A stretch of DNA of 64,000 bases from Bog-756 sp963776225 (GTDB lineage Bacteria > Actinomycetota > Acidimicrobiia > Acidimicrobiales > RAAP-2), in assembly GCA_963776225.1 (NCBI GenBank), contig CAVZLL010000001.1:372001-436000 (forward strand). The letters run 5' to 3'. The notes below the pieces were generated by a model. It ran no database searches. It saw only the letters and a program-made list of their open reading frames with translations, and was not told where the DNA came from. The translations under genes were made by a program, and so were the position numbers. Below, piece after piece: positions 25,052-33,193 of this stretch; within the stretch, counting starts at the first letter, position 1; the number at the start of each line of letters is the position of its first letter.

Positions 25052-26566
25052 CTATGCCGTGCCGATCGCGTGGGATTCCCGCAGCAGGCGCTTGCGCACC
25101 TTGCCGTTGACGTCCCGCGGGATCTCGTCGACGACCTCCCAGTCGCGGGGAACCTTGTACTTGGCCAGGCGCGCGGCCAGGTGCTCCTCGAGCTCGGCGA
25201 TCTCGACCGGGTCGCGCAGCTGGACCATCGCCCGCAGCCGCTCGCCGTCGCGGTCGTGCGGCACGCCGTAGACGGCACAGTCCACGACGGCCGCATGCTC
25301 GAAGAGGGCCTCTTCGATCTCACGCGGGGCGATGTTGACACCACCCCAGAGGACCATGTCCGAGAGGCGGTCGGTGATGGTCAGGTACCCATCGTCGTCG
25401 AGGACCCCGATGTCGCCGACGGTGAACGCGTCGTCGCGCCAGGCGCGACGGGTGGCGTCGTCGTCGTTGCGGTAGGAGAAGCGCTGGGGGCCGGGGGGCC
25501 GGATGTACACGACGCCCGGCGTCCCCGCCGGGACCGGGATGCCGTCCTCGTCGAGGATCCGGATCTCGACCCCCGGCCACGGGCGGCCGACGCTGCCCGG
25601 CCGTTCCCGCCATTCCTCGGGGGAGATCTTGGTGGCGCCGCCCTCGCTCGCCCCGTAGAGCTCGTGGATCTGGGTCTGGGGGAAGGCCTCCATCATCCTG
25701 AGCTTGACCGGGACCGGACACGGGGCCGCGCCGTGCACGATGAGCGAGAGACTCGAGAGGTCCAGCTCGGCGCGCTGCGCCTCGGGGATCTCGAGGATCC
25801 GGATGAAGTGGGCCGGGACCATGAACGAGCGGGTGCCGCCGTGGCGGCTCACCTCGGTCAGCCAGCCCGTGGCCTCGAACTGCTCGGTGAGCACGGTGTG
25901 GGCGCCCACGTAGAGCGCGGTCAGCGCCCACCCGAGGTGTGACGCGTGGTACGCCGGACCGCTCATCACGTAGACGTCGTCTTCGGTCCACCGCCAGAGG
26001 GCCACCTGCCCCTCCATCCCGCGGGTGCGCCCCTCGGCCTGGGCGAGCGCGCCGTGGACGACGCCCTTCGGCCGTGCGGTGGTCCCCGAGGTGTAGAACA
26101 TGAGCTCGGGGCCGCCACCCGAATCCGCGCCGGCGAGCGGGGCGGCCGCCGCGAGACGTTCCTCGTAGTCGGCACCCACCCGAAGGGAGCCGGCGGGGTG
26201 GTCGTCGAGCGCCGCGTCGAGCTCGGTGCCCTTCTCCGCACTGCCCACCACGACGGCCACGTCGGCGTCGGCGAGGATGTAGGCCAGCTCCCCGGAGCGG
26301 AGGTGCCAGTTGACCGGCAGGAACGGCGCGCCGACCATGGCCGCCGCCACCGCCACCTCGAGGAATTCGACGCTGTTGGGGAGCACCGCGGCGACCGGAC
26401 GACCCGGCCCCGCACCGCACTCGGCCAGCACCGCGGCCAGCTGCCGCGCCCGGTCGTCGAGCTCGCCGTAGGTCAGGCGCCGGTCCCCGAGGACCAGGGC
26501 GGGCCGCTCGGGCGCCGCCCTGGCGTGCGCGGTGACTCCTCGGACCGGCTGCGGGGCTTCTGGCAT
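25052..26566 (-). CDS. Acyl-CoA synthetase (AMP-forming)
   Basis: 504 residues, ATG start. ANL-superfamily motifs in order: P-loop FYTSGTTARPKGVVHG, 'ELYGASEGG', 'VGDIGVLDDDGYLTITDRLSDM' with the hinge Asp, and the catalytic lysine in PRDVNGKVRKRLLRE. Converts a carboxylic acid plus ATP and CoA to acyl-CoA, AMP and PPi. Context suggests the acid is a breakdown product of the substrate oxidised by the Rieske and KstD-like enzymes. It follows a 74-base gap holding a 10-bp hairpin, so its expression may differ from that of the genes upstream. Confidence 0.93.
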   Translation of the reverse strand: MPEAPQPVRGVTAHARAAPERPALVLGDRRLTYGELDDRARQLAAVLAECGAGPGRPVAAVLPNSVEFLEVAVAAAMVGAPFLPVNWHLRSGELAYILADADVAVVVGSAEKGTELDAALDDHPAGSLRVGADYEERLAAAAPLAGADSGGGPELMFYTSGTTARPKGVVHGALAQAEGRTRGMEGQVALWRWTEDDVYVMSGPAYHASHLGWALTALYVGAHTVLTEQFEATGWLTEVSRHGGTRSFMVPAHFIRILEIPEAQRAELDLSSLSLIVHGAAPCPVPVKLRMMEAFPQTQIHELYGASEGGATKISPEEWRERPGSVGRPWPGVEIRILDEDGIPVPAGTPGVVYIRPPGPQRFSYRNDDDATRRAWRDDAFTVGDIGVLDDDGYLTITDRLSDMVLWGGVNIAPREIEEALFEHAAVVDCAVYGVPHDRDGERLRAMVQLRDPVEIAELEEHLAARLAKYKVPRDWEVVDEIPRDVNGKVRKRLLRESHAIGTA

Positions 26567-26580
26567 CGGGGTGGAACCTA

Positions 26581-26609
26581 CCTCCCGGCGGTGCGCGGGC
26601 GCCGGGAGG
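26581..26609 (-). terminator. Intra-operon hairpin before the acyl-CoA synthetase gene
   Basis: CCTCCCGGCG / CGCCGGGAGG: perfect 10-bp arms and a 9-base loop in the gap between the E1 beta stop and the synthetase start. No T tract. It could be a partial terminator, an mRNA processing or stability element, or an attenuator. Confidence 0.5.
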
Positions 26610-26640
26610 ACCGCGGGCGATCCCGGTCGGGCAGGTCGGT

Positions 26641-27654
26641 TCAGCGCTGCATCACGCCACGCACGGCCTCGGCCAGCGCGGCGGCGGACGGCAGCACGAA
26701 CCCCTCGAGGGCGGCCGCCGACCCGATCGGGGCGAAGCGCGCGCCGACCCGGCGCACCGGGGCCTCGAGCTCACCGAAGAGCTCCTCGTGGATGACGGAC
26801 GCCACCTCGGCGCCGAACCCACCGAACCGGGTCGCGTGGTGGGCGACCACGGCACGATGGGTGCGACCCACCGACCGGAGGACCGTCTCGGCGTCGAAGG
26901 GGACCAGGCTGCGCAGGTCCACCACCTCGACGTCGATCTGCTCGTCCGCCAGCTCCTCGGCTGCCGCCATGGCATCCCGCACCGTCCGCCCGTAGGTCAC
27001 CAGGCTGACGTCCGTGCCCGGCCGCTTGACCTCGGCCACGCCGAGGGGGACCCGGTGGTCTCCCTCGGGGACCGGTCCGGTCGTCCCGTAGAGCGCCACG
27101 TTCTCGACCACCACGCACGGGTCGTCGTCGAAGATGCAGGAGGTGAGCAGTCCCTGCGCGTCGGCGGGCGTGGCGGGGACCACCACCTTGAGTCCCGGGA
27201 CGTGGGCGAGCCAGGCCTCCAGCGTCTGCGAGTGGGTCGCGCCCGAGCCGATCCCGCCGAAGACCGCCGTGCGCAGGGTGAGGGGTACGGAGAGGAGCCC
27301 ACCGGACATGAAGCGTGCCTTCGCCGCGTGATTGACCAGCTGGTCCATGGCGATGCTCAGGAAGTCCATGATCATGAGCTCGGCCACCGGCCGCATGCCG
27401 GCGGCCGCCGCGCCGACCGCGGCGCCGACGATCGCCGCCTCGGAGATCGGCGTGTCCCGGACCCGCTCGGTCCCGTAGCGGGTGGAGAGTCCCTTGGTCA
27501 CCTGCGAGATGCCGCCGGCCGGATCGGCCAGGTCCTCGCCGAGGAGCACGACCGCCGGATCGGAGGCCAGTGCCCGGTCGAGCGCCAGGTTGAGCGCCTC
27601 GCGCATGCTCCGGACCGGGGTCGCCTCCCCTCCGGAGGCCGCGCCGCCGCTCAC
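26641..27654 (-). CDS. 2-oxoacid dehydrogenase E1 component, beta subunit
   Basis: 337 residues from the GTG at 27654, which overlaps the true stop of the E1 alpha gene (GTGA). 'SMREALNLALDRALASDPAVVLLGEDLADPAGG' and 'RVRDTPISEAAIVGAAVGAAAAGMRPVAELMIMDF' are diagnostic of the transketolase-like pyrimidine domain, and 'DVEVVDLRSLVPFDAETV' of the C-terminal domain. With E1 alpha it forms the thiamine-diphosphate heterotetramer that decarboxylates a 2-oxoacid and acylates a lipoyl group. The likely acceptor is the lipoyl protein at 32145-32396. No E2 acyltransferase or E3 gene lies in the window. Confidence 0.93.
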   Translation of the reverse strand: MSGGAASGGEATPVRSMREALNLALDRALASDPAVVLLGEDLADPAGGISQVTKGLSTRYGTERVRDTPISEAAIVGAAVGAAAAGMRPVAELMIMDFLSIAMDQLVNHAAKARFMSGGLLSVPLTLRTAVFGGIGSGATHSQTLEAWLAHVPGLKVVVPATPADAQGLLTSCIFDDDPCVVVENVALYGTTGPVPEGDHRVPLGVAEVKRPGTDVSLVTYGRTVRDAMAAAEELADEQIDVEVVDLRSLVPFDAETVLRSVGRTHRAVVAHHATRFGGFGAEVASVIHEELFGELEAPVRRVGARFAPIGSAAALEGFVLPSAAALAEAVRGVMQR

Positions 27655-28651
27655 CGGGGCATCCCCCGGGGATCCGCGTAGACGTCGGTGAGCGCGGCCC
27701 TGCCCTCCGGGGCCGTGGCGGCCAGCGCCCCGGTGAAGGCCTCGTCGACCATCCGGTGGGCGCTGCGCCTCGATCCCCGCCACCTGGTCCGCGTCGAGCA
27801 CGCGCGTCGTCGACGAGCGTGCTCCGGTAGCGGGCGATGGGCTCGGCCAGCCGGGCCGCCTCGAGCTCGTCGGACGGGATGTAGCGCATGGGATCTCCGA
27901 AGTAGTGGCCGAAGAGGCGGAAGGTGGTGCACTCGAGCAGGGTGGGTCCCGCTCCGGCCCTGGCGCTCGCGACCGCCTGCTCGAGGGCCAGGTGGACCGC
28001 GTCGGGATCGTTCCCGTCGACCCGGACACCCGGGATCCCGTAGCCGGCGGCCCGGTCGGACACGTGGGCCACCGGTTGGACCTCGTCGGTCGGGGTCATC
28101 TCCGCGTAGCGGTTGTCCTGGCAGACCAGGACGACCGGGAGGTGCCAGAGGGCGGCGAGGTTGACCGCCTCGTGGAAGGACCCGGTCCCGGTCGCCCCGT
28201 CGCCGAAGCTGGCCACCGCCACCCGGTCGGTGCCCTGGAGGCGCGCCGCCAGACCGGCGCCGACCGCGATGGGGATTCCGGAGCCGACGATCCCGGTCGA
28301 GAGCAGGAGGCCCGACGGCGGGTGGGAGATGTGCATGGCACCGCCCTTCCCCGCGTTGACGCCGCTCGCCTTGGTGAGGATCTCGGCCACCAGCGGGCCG
28401 ATCGGGACGCCCTTGGCGAGCTGGTCGTGGAGCCCGCGGTAGGTTGTCACCAGCTGGTCGTCGCTCCGGAGCACCGTGCCGAGCGCCGCGGCGATGGCCT
28501 CCTGGCCGGTCGCCGGCCAGTAGGTGCAGGCGAACTCGCCCCCCGAGAGACCGCGCCGCACCCGTTCGTCGCAGGCGCGGATGAGCACCATCAGCTCGAA
28601 CATCCGTCGCCTGACCTCCGCTGCAGGCAGCTCCGGCGCTCCGCCGCTCAC
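27651..28651 (-). pseudogene. 2-oxoacid dehydrogenase E1 component, alpha subunit (two frameshifts)
   Basis: Starts at GTG 28651, overlapping the stop of the KstD-like gene. TDP-binding motif 'ASFGDGATGTGSFHEAVNLAALWHLPVVLVCQDN' (GDG...N) and 'YRGLHDQLAKG', 'NAGKGGAMHIS' identify E1 alpha. The frame is good to about residue 282 (STLVDD). The expected continuation VLDADQVAGIEAQ is in a second frame, with one extra base at about 27802-27805. AHRMVDEAFTGALAAT to the stop at 27651 is in a third frame, with one extra base at about 27759-27762. The third-frame stop overlaps the E1 beta start by the GTGA pattern used elsewhere in this operon, so the ancestral end is clear. Sequencing error or true decay cannot be told apart here. 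Confidence 0.85.
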
Positions 28652-30318
28652 GGCCGCACCGTGCGGTCCGCCGCGGCCACCCCGCCGACGGCGTGGCCGG
28701 CCGCGTGGGTGCCGGCCAGATGGCCCCAGACCGCCGCCATGCCGATCGAGGTGCCGCCCCCGTAGTAGGCCGGCCCGGCCGGGGAGGCGATCACGTTGCC
28801 CGCGCCGTACAGACCGGGGACCGGACGGTCGCGGACGTGGATGATGCGCCCGTCCGCGTCGACCCTCGGGCCGCCCTTGGTGCCGACGCTTCCGACGTGG
28901 ACCGGGAGCGCGTAGAACGGGCCGCGCTCGATGGTCCCGAGGTTGGGATGGGGGGCCGAGGGATCGCCGTGGAACCGGTCGTAGGCGCTCTCCCCCCGTC
29001 CGAAGTCGCGATCCCGTCCGTCGGCCACGAACCGGTTCCACCGCTCGACCGTCACGGCCAGGCCGACCGGGTCGATCCCGACCTCGGCCGCCAGGCCCTC
29101 CAGGGTGTCGTGCACCGGGAGCCAGTCCGGATCCGGGTCGCCCGGTCGCACCGTCACCACCGGGTAGCGGGCGCGGTACTGGCTGTCGGAGACCGCCCAG
29201 CAGGGAAGGTGCCGGGGGAGGTACTGGTCGGCGTCGAAGGAGAAGAAGGCCTTCTGCATGTCGTTGTAATTGGCCGCCTCGTTGACGAACCGGTCGCCGA
29301 AGCGGTCGACGATGATCGAGTGCGGTGCGGTCCGCTCCACGCCGACGAAGCGGGCGAGCGGGCGCCCCTCGTACTGCTCGCCGGGCACCGACGACGCCGG
29401 ATACCACCAGGCCTCGTTCATGTTGCCGAGATCGGCGCCGACCTCCATGGCCATGAGCAGCCCGTCCCCCTCGTTGGCCGGCGGGGTGTGGGGGTGGCTC
29501 AGCGGCCCCGGCAGGAACCGGGTGCGCAGCTCGCCGTTCCATTCGAACCCGCCGCTGGCGAGCACCACCGCACCGGCCCCGAGCACCGAGCGGCGCCCGT
29601 CCGCGTCGACGACCAGCCCGGCGACCCGCCCGTCGTGCATGGCGAGCTCGCAGGCCCGGGTCTCGAGCATCGGCTGGATCCCGCGGGAGAGGCAGCCCTC
29701 GAGCAGGGCGGCCACCAGCGCGCGGCCACAGGCCGCCCGGTGGTCGGCGACCCGCCGCTGCACCTCTGCGGCGTCGAACCGCTCCGGGAAGAAGGTCGGC
29801 CGCCACTCGACGGTGGACTCCTCGAGGGTGAGCGGCAGCCCGAGCACCGGGGCCGGGCGCAACCGCCCGGCCCAGTCCCCGAGGCGGGCGGTGTCGAAGA
29901 GCGCCGGCTCGAGCATGCGACCGGACGTCCTGGCGCCCTCCATCTCGGGGTGGTAGTCCGGCCAGGACATCGAGCGCAGACGCAGGGACGTCCGCTCTTC
30001 GAGGCCGGCCACGATCCCCGGTCCGCAGTCGAGGTAGCGCTCGAGCAGGTCGACCGGGGTCCGACCCGCGGTCATCCGCACCATGTAGGCGAGCGCCTCC
30101 TCTCGCGTATCGGCGACCCCCTGCTCGGGCATCCGGTGGTTGCAGGGCATCCAGATGCCGCCCCCGGACACCGCGGTGGTCCCGCCGACGAAGGGTGTGC
30201 GCTCGACGATCGCCACCCGTGCACCGTGGTCGTGGGCGGCCAGCGCGGCGACCAGCGCCGCGGCCCCCGAGCCGACCACGACGACGTCCGCCGCCGCCGC
30301 CGCCGTTCCAGCCGCCAT
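28648..30318 (-). CDS. FAD-dependent 3-ketosteroid 1-dehydrogenase-like oxidoreductase
   Basis: 556 residues, ATG overlapping the preceding stop by one base (TGATG). N-terminal FAD motif 'DVVVVGSGAAALVAALAAHDHGARVAIVERT' and 'GGTTAVSGGGIWMP'. 'GAVVLASGGFEWNGELRTRFL' and the C-terminal 'GLYGAGNVIASPAGPAYYGGGTSIGMAAVWG' are typical of the KstD/fumarate-reductase-like FAD_binding_2 family, where a C-terminal Gly/Tyr-rich segment binds the substrate carbonyl. Probably introduces a double bond next to a ketone in a polycyclic or cyclic substrate. Substrate not proven; other members reduce or oxidise different ketones. Confidence 0.9.
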   Translation of the reverse strand: MAAGTAAAAADVVVVGSGAAALVAALAAHDHGARVAIVERTPFVGGTTAVSGGGIWMPCNHRMPEQGVADTREEALAYMVRMTAGRTPVDLLERYLDCGPGIVAGLEERTSLRLRSMSWPDYHPEMEGARTSGRMLEPALFDTARLGDWAGRLRPAPVLGLPLTLEESTVEWRPTFFPERFDAAEVQRRVADHRAACGRALVAALLEGCLSRGIQPMLETRACELAMHDGRVAGLVVDADGRRSVLGAGAVVLASGGFEWNGELRTRFLPGPLSHPHTPPANEGDGLLMAMEVGADLGNMNEAWWYPASSVPGEQYEGRPLARFVGVERTAPHSIIVDRFGDRFVNEAANYNDMQKAFFSFDADQYLPRHLPCWAVSDSQYRARYPVVTVRPGDPDPDWLPVHDTLEGLAAEVGIDPVGLAVTVERWNRFVADGRDRDFGRGESAYDRFHGDPSAPHPNLGTIERGPFYALPVHVGSVGTKGGPRVDADGRIIHVRDRPVPGLYGAGNVIASPAGPAYYGGGTSIGMAAVWGHLAGTHAAGHAVGGVAAADRTVRP

Positions 30319-31673
30319 CAGGTCGCCGGTCCGTCGGAGGAGGCGAGGTAGCGGTCGAGCTCGCGGTGCATGTTGACGATGCCGGCCTCGTAGGTGGGCG
30401 AGAGGCGCATCGTGGTCACGCTGGTGCTCCGGATGCCGCGCTGCTGGCGGCCGATGTTGGAGAAGTCCTGGAGCGGGATCCGCGGCCAGTGCTCGCGGTC
30501 GTCCGGGGCGTAGGGGCCGCCGCGCACCGGCCGCGGGGCGGCGTGACCCTCGGCGGGGATGGTGACCGACCAGAGCTCGAAGAGGCACGATTCGGGATCC
30601 GATCCGTCCGGGCGCACCCGGTAGACCAGCGCGTTGCCGTACTGGGGGAGCACGAAGTAGTTGGGGAAGTGGAAGAACATCCCGCCCCAGCGGGCAATGG
30701 CCGACGGTTCGGGAGGCGGGAGCGGGATGCCGGCGCGGGCGGCGTGCTCGTAGAGGGAGCCCACCAGCTCCTGACCGAAGGAGCTGCCCTCGGGGACGGG
30801 GTGGTGGCGCATGGCCTCGATAACGTGCACGTCCCGCTCGAGGGTCATCGCCTGGAGCCCGGAGCTCAGCTGGCGGGCGGACTCGATGATCGCGTCGACC
30901 TCGGTCACCCCCACCTCGCGGCCCTTCCTGGCCTGCGCGTCGGCCCGGAGCTGGAAGCTCGAGTGCCCGTGGGGGTGGACCTGGTAGGCGAGGCTGTCCG
31001 GGTCGTAGCGCTCGGGATGGCCGAGGGTGAGCTGGGGGTGGGTGCGGGGGACGTGGTAGCCCTCCATGAACGCCTCCTGGGCCAGCTTCCAGTTGGCGGG
31101 GAGGACCGCCGCCTTCCACCAGAGCACCCGCATCTCGGCGATGCCGAGCGGGTCGAGCAGCGACGGCAGCGGGTCGAGGGCGTCGAGCAGCGGCTCGGCG
31201 CCGGGGTCCAGGTTGACCCAGATGCAGCCACCCCAGGCCTCCACCCGCACCGTCTGCAGGCAGACCGCCTCGGGCGAGAGCTGCGCGTCGTCGAAGGCGT
31301 GGGGCGCGTAGACGTAGGAATTGCTGCCGTCGAGTCCCCAGCGCCAGCCGTGGAACGGGCAGACGATGCCCGTAGCCCCGAAGGTCCCGCTCCCGGTGGC
31401 CAGCTGGGTCGCGCGGTGACGGCACGCATTGTGGTAGCCGCGTACCGTGTCCTGGTCGGTGCGCACCAGCAGGATCGACTGGTCGCAGATGGTGTACTCG
31501 ACGTAGTCGCCCGGGGAGGGCAGCTCCTCGAGCCGGCAGGCCATCTGCCAGGCACGCCGCCAGAGGTGCTCGCCCTCGAGGGCCGCGAAGGCCCGGTCGT
31601 AGTACCGCTCGACCGCGACGGTGCCGGACGGGTCGACGGCCCAGGGGACCGGTCGCCGGTCGGTCTCAGGCAC
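30318..31673 (-). CDS. Rieske aromatic-ring-hydroxylating oxygenase, alpha subunit
   Basis: 451 residues from the GTG at 31673 (a GTG two codons earlier is also possible). Rieske ligands in NACRHRATQL and IVCPFHGWRWGLDG; catalytic iron residues in 'NWKLAQEAFMEGYHVPRTHPQL'. The C-terminal half is longer than in the Rieske protein at 15435-16424 and the two are only distantly alike. The start overlaps the SnoaL-fold gene by 8 bases; ring-hydroxylating beta subunits share that fold, so the two could form one oxygenase. Hydroxylates an aromatic or polycyclic substrate using electrons from an unlinked reductase. Confidence 0.92.
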   Translation of the reverse strand: MPETDRRPVPWAVDPSGTVAVERYYDRAFAALEGEHLWRRAWQMACRLEELPSPGDYVEYTICDQSILLVRTDQDTVRGYHNACRHRATQLATGSGTFGATGIVCPFHGWRWGLDGSNSYVYAPHAFDDAQLSPEAVCLQTVRVEAWGGCIWVNLDPGAEPLLDALDPLPSLLDPLGIAEMRVLWWKAAVLPANWKLAQEAFMEGYHVPRTHPQLTLGHPERYDPDSLAYQVHPHGHSSFQLRADAQARKGREVGVTEVDAIIESARQLSSGLQAMTLERDVHVIEAMRHHPVPEGSSFGQELVGSLYEHAARAGIPLPPPEPSAIARWGGMFFHFPNYFVLPQYGNALVYRVRPDGSDPESCLFELWSVTIPAEGHAAPRPVRGGPYAPDDREHWPRIPLQDFSNIGRQQRGIRSTSVTTMRLSPTYEAGIVNMHRELDRYLASSDGPAT

Positions 31674-32064
31674 CGGCACCCCGGTCGGCCGGTTCGAGCA
31701 TCGAGATGGCACGGACCGAGAAGCGCCAGCGGTCGGGATCGCGCACCAGCTGGTCGTGGTAACGGCCGGCGGCGACGATGCCGGGACCGGACGGGCCCTG
31801 GCGCACGAAGAGGTAGCCGGTGACCGCGTCGGCCGAGTCCCCGTCGACGTCGACCAGCGTGTTGGTGGTCACGTGCAGCCCGCGACCCGCGTCCCCCACC
31901 CGCTTCATGTAGTCGCGGATGGCCTCGCGTCCCTCGGCGACCGTCCCGAGCACGAGGAGCCGGGCGTCCTCGGTGAACAGGTCGGCGAAGTCGTCGAGGA
32001 GCCCGTCGTCCCACCGGTGGCTGTACTCGGCGATGGTGCGCCTGATCAGGTCCTCGTCGTCCAC
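31666..32064 (-). CDS. SnoaL-like protein, possible oxygenase beta subunit
   Basis: 132 residues from the GTG at 32064 with a GAGGGAGGAG site upstream. 'DDEDLIRRTIAEYSHRWDDGLLDDFADLFTEDARLLVLGTVAEGREAIRDYM' is the SnoaL_4/NTF2-like pattern and 'GIVAAGRYHDQLVRDPDRWRFSVRAI' the last sheet. The fold is shared by ring-hydroxylating oxygenase beta subunits, steroid isomerases and small hydrolases. Its overlap with the Rieske alpha gene favours the beta-subunit reading, though the length (132) is short for a classical beta subunit (about 160-190). Confidence 0.85.
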   Translation of the reverse strand: MDDEDLIRRTIAEYSHRWDDGLLDDFADLFTEDARLLVLGTVAEGREAIRDYMKRVGDAGRGLHVTTNTLVDVDGDSADAVTGYLFVRQGPSGPGIVAAGRYHDQLVRDPDRWRFSVRAISMLEPADRGAGA

Positions 32065-32144
32065 CGCGCTCCTCCCTCCGTGCCCGCGGCCGATGCTAGG
32101 CAAGTTGGTCGGCGCCCGCCCGTGGTGCGGAACCGCGCGCTCGC

Positions 32145-32396
32145 TCAGGTCCCCTCGAGCCGGGCGATGGGTTCGCCGACCGGATAGGTCTCGCCCTCGC
32201 GCCCGATGCGATAGAGGGTGCCCCCGGCCGGGGCGGTGATCTCGCTGGAGACCTTGTCGGTCTCGAGCACGTAGATCGGCTGGTCCTGGGCCACGACCGA
32301 GCCGTCCTCGACCAACCATTCGGCCAGGACGGCTTCGGTCATCTCCATGCCGAGCTTCGGGATGCGGAGCTCGGCGGCCGCCCGTTCGGTGGTCAC
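32145..32396 (-). CDS. Stand-alone lipoyl-domain protein
   Basis: 83 residues from the GTG at 32396, which overlaps the regulator's stop (GTGA). The whole protein is a single biotinyl/lipoyl domain: 'IPKLGMEMTEAVLAEWLVEDGSVVAQDQPIYVLETDKVSSEITAPAGG' with the modified lysine in ETDKVS. No E3-binding or acyltransferase domain follows, unlike a normal E2. It probably carries the acyl group made by the E1 alpha/beta pair of the same operon. Which enzyme passes the acyl group to CoA, and which re-oxidises the lipoyl group, is not visible here. Confidence 0.9.
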   Translation of the reverse strand: MTTERAAAELRIPKLGMEMTEAVLAEWLVEDGSVVAQDQPIYVLETDKVSSEITAPAGGTLYRIGREGETYPVGEPIARLEGT

Positions 32397-33145
32397 GTGT
32401 ACATGAGCGAACCCGGGGTGGTCAGCAGCTCGCCGCTCTCGAGCCACGTCTTGAGCCCGGAGAGGATCATCGGCCAGCCACCGTAGAGCTCGTCGTCGGC
32501 CCCCTCGCGCAGCTCGTCGTGGGTGACCAACAGACGGCAGGAGTCCCCGACCGGTTCGATGTCCCAGGTGACCCGCGATGCGCCTTCGCGTTCGACCTCG
32601 GGGCTCCAGAGCGCAAGCATGGTGTGGACCAGTCGACGCGGAGGGTCGACCTCGAGCACCTCCCCTTCCCCGAGCAACCCGTTTCCGCCGGCGGCACCCA
32701 TCTCCATCCGCGCGCCGGGTGTCCACGCGGACCGCACCCCCGCGCCGAAGCTGTACTTGCTCCGGATCTCGGGGTCGGTAATCGCATCCCAGAGGCGCTC
32801 GGGCGTCGTCTTGATGTAGATCTCGAACTTCTTCTCCATGGTCCTCTCCAATTCATCCTTGAGGCCGCCGAGCCCGGCTGCCCACGGTTCGGCGTACTTG
32901 CTCACCCACCGGTCGTGGACGAGCCTGATCGGGACCGGGTTCAGGAAGTGGAGCTTCTCGCGCCCGCGCCGGGTGGTGACCACCAGTCCGGCGTCCTCCA
33001 GCAGCTTGAGATGCTTCATGACCCCGAACCGTGTCATCGAGAAACGCCGCTCGAGCTCGACCAGCGACTGCCCGTCGCGACGGAACAGCTCGTCGAGCAG
33101 GCTGCGCCGGGTCGGATCGGCGAGTGCCTTGAACACAAGGTCCAC
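32393..33145 (-). CDS. ArsR-family regulator fused to an SRPBCC (AHSA1) domain
   Basis: 250 residues, GTG start only 6 bases after a TAATAT box. Residues 1-100 are an ArsR-type winged helix ('FKALADPTRRSLLDELF', 'TRFGVMKHLKLLEDAGLVVTTRRGREKLHFLN'). Residues about 105-240 are an AHSA1/SRPBCC cavity domain ('FEIYIKTTPERLWDAITDPEIRSKYSFG', 'LVTHDELREGADDELYGGWPMILSGLKTWLESG'). SRPBCC domains bind hydrophobic ligands, so the protein may sense the operon's substrate. It is the first gene of the catabolic operon and a palindrome sits in its promoter, consistent with autorepression. Known ArsR metal-binding cysteines are absent. Confidence 0.9.
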   Translation of the reverse strand: MDLVFKALADPTRRSLLDELFRRDGQSLVELERRFSMTRFGVMKHLKLLEDAGLVVTTRRGREKLHFLNPVPIRLVHDRWVSKYAEPWAAGLGGLKDELERTMEKKFEIYIKTTPERLWDAITDPEIRSKYSFGAGVRSAWTPGARMEMGAAGGNGLLGEGEVLEVDPPRRLVHTMLALWSPEVEREGASRVTWDIEPVGDSCRLLVTHDELREGADDELYGGWPMILSGLKTWLESGELLTTPGSLMYT

Positions 33146-33151
33146 GCGGGC

Positions 33152-33181
33152 ATATTACGTGACCATTTAGTCACCTGTCAA
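33152..33181 (-). promoter_or_regulatory. Consensus promoter with embedded operator, leaderless start
   Basis: Read on the minus strand: TTGACA (33181-33176), 18-base spacer, TAATAT (33157-33152), then 6 bases to the GTG of the regulator at 33145. The spacer contains GTGAC-TAAATG-GTCAC (33174-33159), a perfect 5-bp inverted repeat. With a normal start about 7 bases after the -10 box, transcription would begin at or next to the GTG, so the mRNA is probably leaderless. The palindrome is the best candidate operator for the ArsR-SRPBCC protein. Confidence 0.75.
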
Positions 33182-33193
33182 GGCGGTTCCCTC

